Shown here piece by piece: positions 60,657-64,000 of a DNA stretch of 64,000 nucleotides. The position numbers and the translations under genes are program-made. Source of the DNA: TMED14 sp041158165 (lineage in GTDB: Bacteria > Bacteroidota > Bacteroidia > Flavobacteriales > Schleiferiaceae); NCBI GenBank assembly GCA_041158165.1, contig JBEBBW010000002.1, positions 1 to 64,000 of the forward strand, in the 5' to 3' direction. Numbering within the stretch: position 1 is the first letter of the stretch; each line of letters opens with the position of its first letter. The notes beneath the pieces are model-generated. The model saw only the letters and a program-made list of their open reading frames with translations, did no database searches and was not told where the DNA came from.

Positions 60657-60697
60657 TAAGGCCGGACTCCGTTGAGGTGCTCCGGCCTTACTTTTTA
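60657..60697 (+). terminator. Terminator shared by the subtilase and the convergent symporter
   Basis: TAAGGCCGGA (60657-60666) and TCCGGCCTTA (60681-60690) form a perfect ten-base stem with a 14-base loop, followed by a short T-run. The right arm contains the stop codon of the minus-strand symporter gene (60688-60690). Confidence 0.82.
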
Positions 60698-62124
60698 GGC
60701 CCCGCCGCGAGGAGAAGTGCCGTAAGGAGTCCGTTGACCAAAATCAGCTCAAAACCAAACGTGTACCCGAGGTAGGCAGGGCCCGCAACGCTCGCGGCAT
60801 AGGTCAGCACCGGGCCGGCAAGGCAGGAGACCGGAATCCACCAGCCGATTGGCCGCACCGAGGTGAGTTGCCCCAGCGCGAACAGTCCGAGCAGCGGTCC
60901 ATACGTGTAGCCCGCCGCCGTGAAGATGGTCGTGATAATGCTTTGGTCTGCAAACGGCTTGACCGCAATCATGAGTGCCCCCACGGCCACCGTCATCGCA
61001 ATGTGAACGTTGCGCCGCAGGCGTTCGGCACGGGCTGGAGCCATGCGCTCCACGCCGAGGATGTCCACCGAAAACGAGGTCGTCAGGGCGGTCAGCGCAG
61101 AGTCCGCGCTGGAATAGGCTGCGGCCACCAGGCCGAGCACAAACAGCACGCCAATGGCGACCGGCATCTCTGGCGAAAGTGCCACCGCCGCGAACAGGCC
61201 GTCGCCGACCACGCTGATTCCGGCGCCTGCCGCATACCGGTACAGCACAATCCCAAGCGCCAGAAACAACAGGTTCACGGCAACCAGCACCACGCTGAAC
61301 ACGACCATGTTGAGTTGAGCCTCCTTCAGGCTGCGGCACGTCAGGTTTTTCTGCATCATATCTTGATCTAGGCCGGTCATCGTGATGGTGATGAACATGC
61401 CTCCGAGGAACTGCTTCCAAAAATTGCGTCCGTCAGAAGCATCCGGAAAAAACCACTGCGATTCGGGTTGCTGCCAAAGCCAATTCCAGGGCTCGCTGAC
61501 CCCTAAGTCGCCGAGCAGCACCACCAGCACCCACACCAAAACACCCAGCATGGCAGCCGTTTGGAGGGTGTCGGTGAACACTACGGCGCGAATTCCGCCC
61601 CGGTGGGTATACAACCAAATGAGGCCCAGCACGCCAAACACGGTCGCACCAAACGGAAGCCCAAAGGGTTTGGCCACCAAATCGTGCAAAATGGCCGCAA
61701 CCAAGAACAAGCGAAGCGACGACCCCACCCAGCGCGACACAATGAATAGCCAGGCCCCGGTTCGGTAGGCGGTCAGCCCAAATCGCTGGTCGAGGTAGCC
61801 ATAAATAGTGGTGGTCGCGGTTCGGTAGTACAGCGGAAGCAGCACAAACGCCACCACCGCATACCCGACCACATAGCCCAGCACCATCTGCAGGTAGCTG
61901 AACGACGACGTTCCGACCCACCCCGGAACCGAGACAAACGTCACACCGCTAAGCGAAGCGCCAATCATCCCAAAACTCACAAGCCACCAAGGGCTTTGGC
62001 GTCCGGCTGTGAAAAACTGGGAATTGTCGGTTTTCACTCGGCGCGTTGCCCATTCAGCAACGACCACCAAAAGAGCGAAGTACGCCACCAAAACGGCGAA
62101 CACGAGGTAGGGACCGTGGATCAT
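60688..62124 (-). CDS. Sodium/solute symporter (SSS family)
   Basis: 478 residues with about 13 helices. Marks: SFGMIGASLSGVTFVSVPGWV, WLYTHRGGIRAVVFTDTLQTAAML and TGLDQDMMQKNLTCRSLKEAQ, then SADSALTALTTSFSVDI (in parts). The family uses sodium to drive solute uptake. Without a coiled-coil insert it is a distinct paralogue of the one at 52.1 kb, and the substrate is unknown. A longer frame runs to 62274, but MIHGPYLVFAVL at 62124 is the natural start. CATCTTTG (one mismatch) lies five bases before it on the minus strand. It diverges from recR with a gap of 28 bases. Confidence 0.88.
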   Translation of the reverse strand: MIHGPYLVFAVLVAYFALLVVVAEWATRRVKTDNSQFFTAGRQSPWWLVSFGMIGASLSGVTFVSVPGWVGTSSFSYLQMVLGYVVGYAVVAFVLLPLYYRTATTTIYGYLDQRFGLTAYRTGAWLFIVSRWVGSSLRLFLVAAILHDLVAKPFGLPFGATVFGVLGLIWLYTHRGGIRAVVFTDTLQTAAMLGVLVWVLVVLLGDLGVSEPWNWLWQQPESQWFFPDASDGRNFWKQFLGGMFITITMTGLDQDMMQKNLTCRSLKEAQLNMVVFSVVLVAVNLLFLALGIVLYRYAAGAGISVVGDGLFAAVALSPEMPVAIGVLFVLGLVAAAYSSADSALTALTTSFSVDILGVERMAPARAERLRRNVHIAMTVAVGALMIAVKPFADQSIITTIFTAAGYTYGPLLGLFALGQLTSVRPIGWWIPVSCLAGPVLTYAASVAGPAYLGYTFGFELILVNGLLTALLLAAGPKK

Positions 62125-62129
62125 GGCCA

Positions 62130-62148
62130 CAAAGATGCCGTATTTTTG
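62130..62148. promoter_or_regulatory. Divergent promoter boxes of the SSS symporter and recR
   Basis: CATCTTTG on the minus strand (62130-62137, one mismatch) and TATTTTTG on the plus strand (62141-62148, full match). The latter is four bases (GACG) before the recR ATG. The boxes are three bases apart. Confidence 0.6.
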
Positions 62149-62152
62149 GACG

Positions 62153-62770
62153 ATGGAACTACCCTCGGCCGCATTAGAACGCGCAGTGAGCGAATTAGCT
62201 CGGTTGCCGGGGATCGGAAGGCGGTCCGCCCTCAGGCTGGCCCTGCACCTCATCCAGCAAGGAGGCGACCGCATGACTCAATTGGCCGACGCCATCCACA
62301 ACCTCTCCGAGCAAACGACACTCTGCACCCAGTGCCACTCGCTCAGCGATACGCCCATTTGTGCAATCTGTTCCGACGGCCGACGCGACCCCAAAACCCT
62401 TTGTGTGGTTGAAGACGTGCGCGACGTGCTTGCCCTAGAAAACACCCAGGCTTTTCGCGGCCGCTACCACGTTTTGGGCGGACTGATTTCGCCCATGGAC
62501 GGCATGGGGCCCGGCGACCTCAGCATCGACCACCTCGTGACCCGGGTGGCAGACGAGCACGTTACCGAAGTCCTTTTTGCACTCAGCACGACCATGGAAG
62601 GCGACACCACTGCGTTTTACCTCTACCGCCGCCTTCAACCACTGGGCGTGAGCCTGACGGTGATGGCCCGCGGACTCCCGGTGGGCGACGCCTTGGAGTA
62701 CGCCGACGAACGCACCCTTAGCCGGGCCGTCGAGCAGCGCGTTCCCTACGAGCAAACGATTAAAGGCTAA
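62153..62770 (+). CDS. recR: Recombination mediator protein RecR
   Basis: 205 residues. The helix-hairpin-helix ARLPGIGRRSA, the zinc finger with Cys58, Cys61, Cys70 and Cys73 (CTQC...CAIC), and the Toprim domain starting at CVVEDVRDVLALE are intact. It works with RecF (47 kb) and RecO in gap repair. The longer frame from 62123 is not used, since the ATG at 62153 follows the TATTTTTG box by four bases and fits the family start. It continues into a GT2 gene whose GTG begins nine bases after the stop; the stop TAA is part of a TAACTTCA box there. Confidence 0.96.
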   Translation: MELPSAALERAVSELARLPGIGRRSALRLALHLIQQGGDRMTQLADAIHNLSEQTTLCTQCHSLSDTPICAICSDGRRDPKTLCVVEDVRDVLALENTQAFRGRYHVLGGLISPMDGMGPGDLSIDHLVTRVADEHVTEVLFALSTTMEGDTTAFYLYRRLQPLGVSLTVMARGLPVGDALEYADERTLSRAVEQRVPYEQTIKG

Positions 62771-62779
62771 CTTCACCTC

Positions 62780-64000
62780 GTGCGCCTTTCGGTCCTCATT
62801 GTCAACTACAACGTCAAGTCCTTTCTTGACCAGTGCCTGCGCTCGGTGCGGAGCGCTGCGCGCGGCCTCGACGTCGAAGTGATCGTCGTCGACAACGCCT
62901 CGACCGACGGCAGCGGCGATTGGATTCCGGCACAATTCCCCGAAGTTCGCTGGATCGCCTCCCCAAGCAACCTTGGCTTTGGACGCGCCAACAACCTCGC
63001 CCTGCGCGAGGCCACCGGCGACGTGGTGCTCTACATCAACCCCGACACCGTCGTCCCCGATGACAACTTCACTTCGGCCCTAGCCTACCTAACCGCGCAT
63101 CCCGAGGTCGGCTCCCTTGGATGCCGCATGATCGACGGCACCGGCGCCTTTTTACCCGAATCCAAGCGCGCCCTGCCCACCCCGAGTGTGGCCTTGTACC
63201 GCTTGCTTGGACTTAGCGCCCTAGCGCCGCGCAGCCCGCGCTTCGCCCGCTACTACCTCGGCCATCTTCCAGAAGACCAAAACGCCGAGGTCGACGTGCA
63301 CTGCGGCGCGTGGATGATGGTGCGCAAGCCGATCCTCGACCAGCTCGGAGGCTTTGACGAAGCCTTCTTCATGTACGGCGAAGACATCGACCTGAGCTAC
63401 CGAATCCAGCAGGCGGGTTGGCAGAACCACTACCTGGCCACCTCGCCCATCATTCACTACAAGGGCGAGTCCACCAAGCACGCCACCTGGAAGTACGTGC
63501 GCACCTTCCACGAGGCCATGGACATTTTTGCCCGCAAGCATTTTGCCGGCCGCGCCGCAGCCTTTTCTGCCCTTATTCGCCTCGGAATCTACGCCAAAGC
63601 CAGCGCCTCGATGCTGCAGCGCTGGGCGACGCTCGTGCTGCCCCTTCTCGTGGAGCTCGGCCTCGGACTCTTTTTGGCGGAGGCCATGACCGGCTACTGG
63701 GAACGCTCCCACCGCTACGTGGAAGGCGGGGCCTACCCAGCGATCTACCGCGAGTGGGTGCTGCCGGCCTATGCCCTGGTTTGGTTTGGCACCTACCATA
63801 TTTTGGGCGGAGCTCGGGGAGCGCTGCGGCGCTGGTTCACCAGCGGACTGCTTGCCACCTTAGCGCTGCTCGTGGGGTACGGGCTGCTGCCCATGGAGTT
63901 GCGGTTTTCGCGAGCGCTCGTGCTGCTGTCGTCGCTGCTTTTTGCGGTGGCGTCGCTGGGGATTCGGGCGCTTCGCTTGGCGGGGGCGTTGCGCGAGCGC
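62780..64000 (+). CDS. Family 2 glycosyltransferase with membrane domain (partial, runs off the right edge)
   Basis: The open frame from GTG at 62780 has no stop before the end of the window (407 codons seen). The N-terminal 250 residues are a rhamnosyltransferase-like GT2: LSVLIVNYNVKSFLDQCLRSV, VIVVDNASTDGSGDW, NLGFGRANNLALREA, LYINPDT, VHCGAWMMVRKPILDQLGGFDEAFFMYGEDIDLSYR and HYKGESTKHATW (in parts). Thereafter several hydrophobic helices (about residues 290-410) form a membrane part that is still open at the edge. It lies right after recR. The family adds sugars to surface polysaccharide or lipid-linked glycans. Confidence 0.88.
   Translation, partial: MRLSVLIVNYNVKSFLDQCLRSVRSAARGLDVEVIVVDNASTDGSGDWIPAQFPEVRWIASPSNLGFGRANNLALREATGDVVLYINPDTVVPDDNFTSALAYLTAHPEVGSLGCRMIDGTGAFLPESKRALPTPSVALYRLLGLSALAPRSPRFARYYLGHLPEDQNAEVDVHCGAWMMVRKPILDQLGGFDEAFFMYGEDIDLSYRIQQAGWQNHYLATSPIIHYKGESTKHATWKYVRTFHEAMDIFARKHFAGRAAAFSALIRLGIYAKASASMLQRWATLVLPLLVELGLGLFLAEAMTGYWERSHRYVEGGAYPAIYREWVLPAYALVWFGTYHILGGARGALRRWFTSGLLATLALLVGYGLLPMELRFSRALVLLSSLLFAVASLGIRALRLAGALRER

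Overview
The window is a compact chromosomal segment of a Bacteroidota bacterium, most likely a Flavobacteriales-type organism of fairly high GC. Support: Bacteroidota-type promoters (TTG, 18-19 bp, TATATTTG before tRNA genes; TAnnTTTG before protein genes), almost no Shine-Dalgarno sequences, type IX secretion (T9SS) and gliding-type C-terminal domains on large secreted proteins, a fused alpha/beta E1 dehydrogenase, DUF349 and DUF368 proteins, a GldI-like immunophilin, and a regulator with a helix-turn-helix N-terminus typical of the phylum. I see no insertion sequence, prophage, CRISPR array or rRNA operon. No stretch over 150 bases lacks a gene.

Layout. 1-3.1 kb: end of an unknown gene, a transthyretin-like lipid- or surface-associated protein, a TonB-dependent receptor and a small conserved protein. 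3.2-7.0 kb: rocD diverging from rlmD, then a PRTase convergent with aroK. 7.0-8.3 kb: tRNA-Lys, tRNA-Leu, msrB, a small lipoprotein and tRNA-Val. 8.3-12.3 kb: a small unknown protein, fused E1 dehydrogenase, a 2OG oxygenase and trmD. 12.3-17.3 kb: secreted GH92 mannosidase and a CotH/lamin-tail T9SS protein. 17.3-23.7 kb: GT2, YigZ, a degenerate cNMP-like protein, then a transporter/regulator/AlbA locus carrying repeated GGTACA palindromes, a coupled 33-residue ORF with a nitroreductase, and TerC. 23.7-32.1 kb: two giant secreted proteins flanking a THUMP-like methyltransferase. 32.1-35.5 kb: cysteine desulfurase, a 2OG oxygenase and a phosphohexomutase in one operon. 35.6-42.6 kb: a co-directional run of TPR protein, DUF368, aroE, DUF349 and uvrB. 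42.7-47.3 kb: two immunophilins with nrnA, ndk, and DUF721-recF. 47.4-52.1 kb: TPR, ribH, phosphohexomutase, a TlpA-like thioredoxin and a YkgJ-type protein. 52.1-62.1 kb: two SSS symporters, a PIG-L deacetylase and a 1616-residue subtilase. 62.1-64.0 kb: recR and a GT2 that runs off the edge.

The most interesting signals are regulatory. (1) Roughly twenty genes start 4-9 nt (most often exactly 4 nt) after a TAnnTTTG-like box, which predicts that much of the transcription is leaderless. Some of these boxes reuse the TAA stop codon of the gene upstream. (2) The locus at 20.0-21.4 kb pairs a Bacteroidota-type regulator with a GGTACA-N5-TGTACC palindrome at its own divergent promoter and a phased array of four such half-sites at its 3' side. 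The array lies directly beside a possible terminator-ended small RNA of about 50 nt. (3) A 33-codon ORF is translationally coupled to a nitroreductase.
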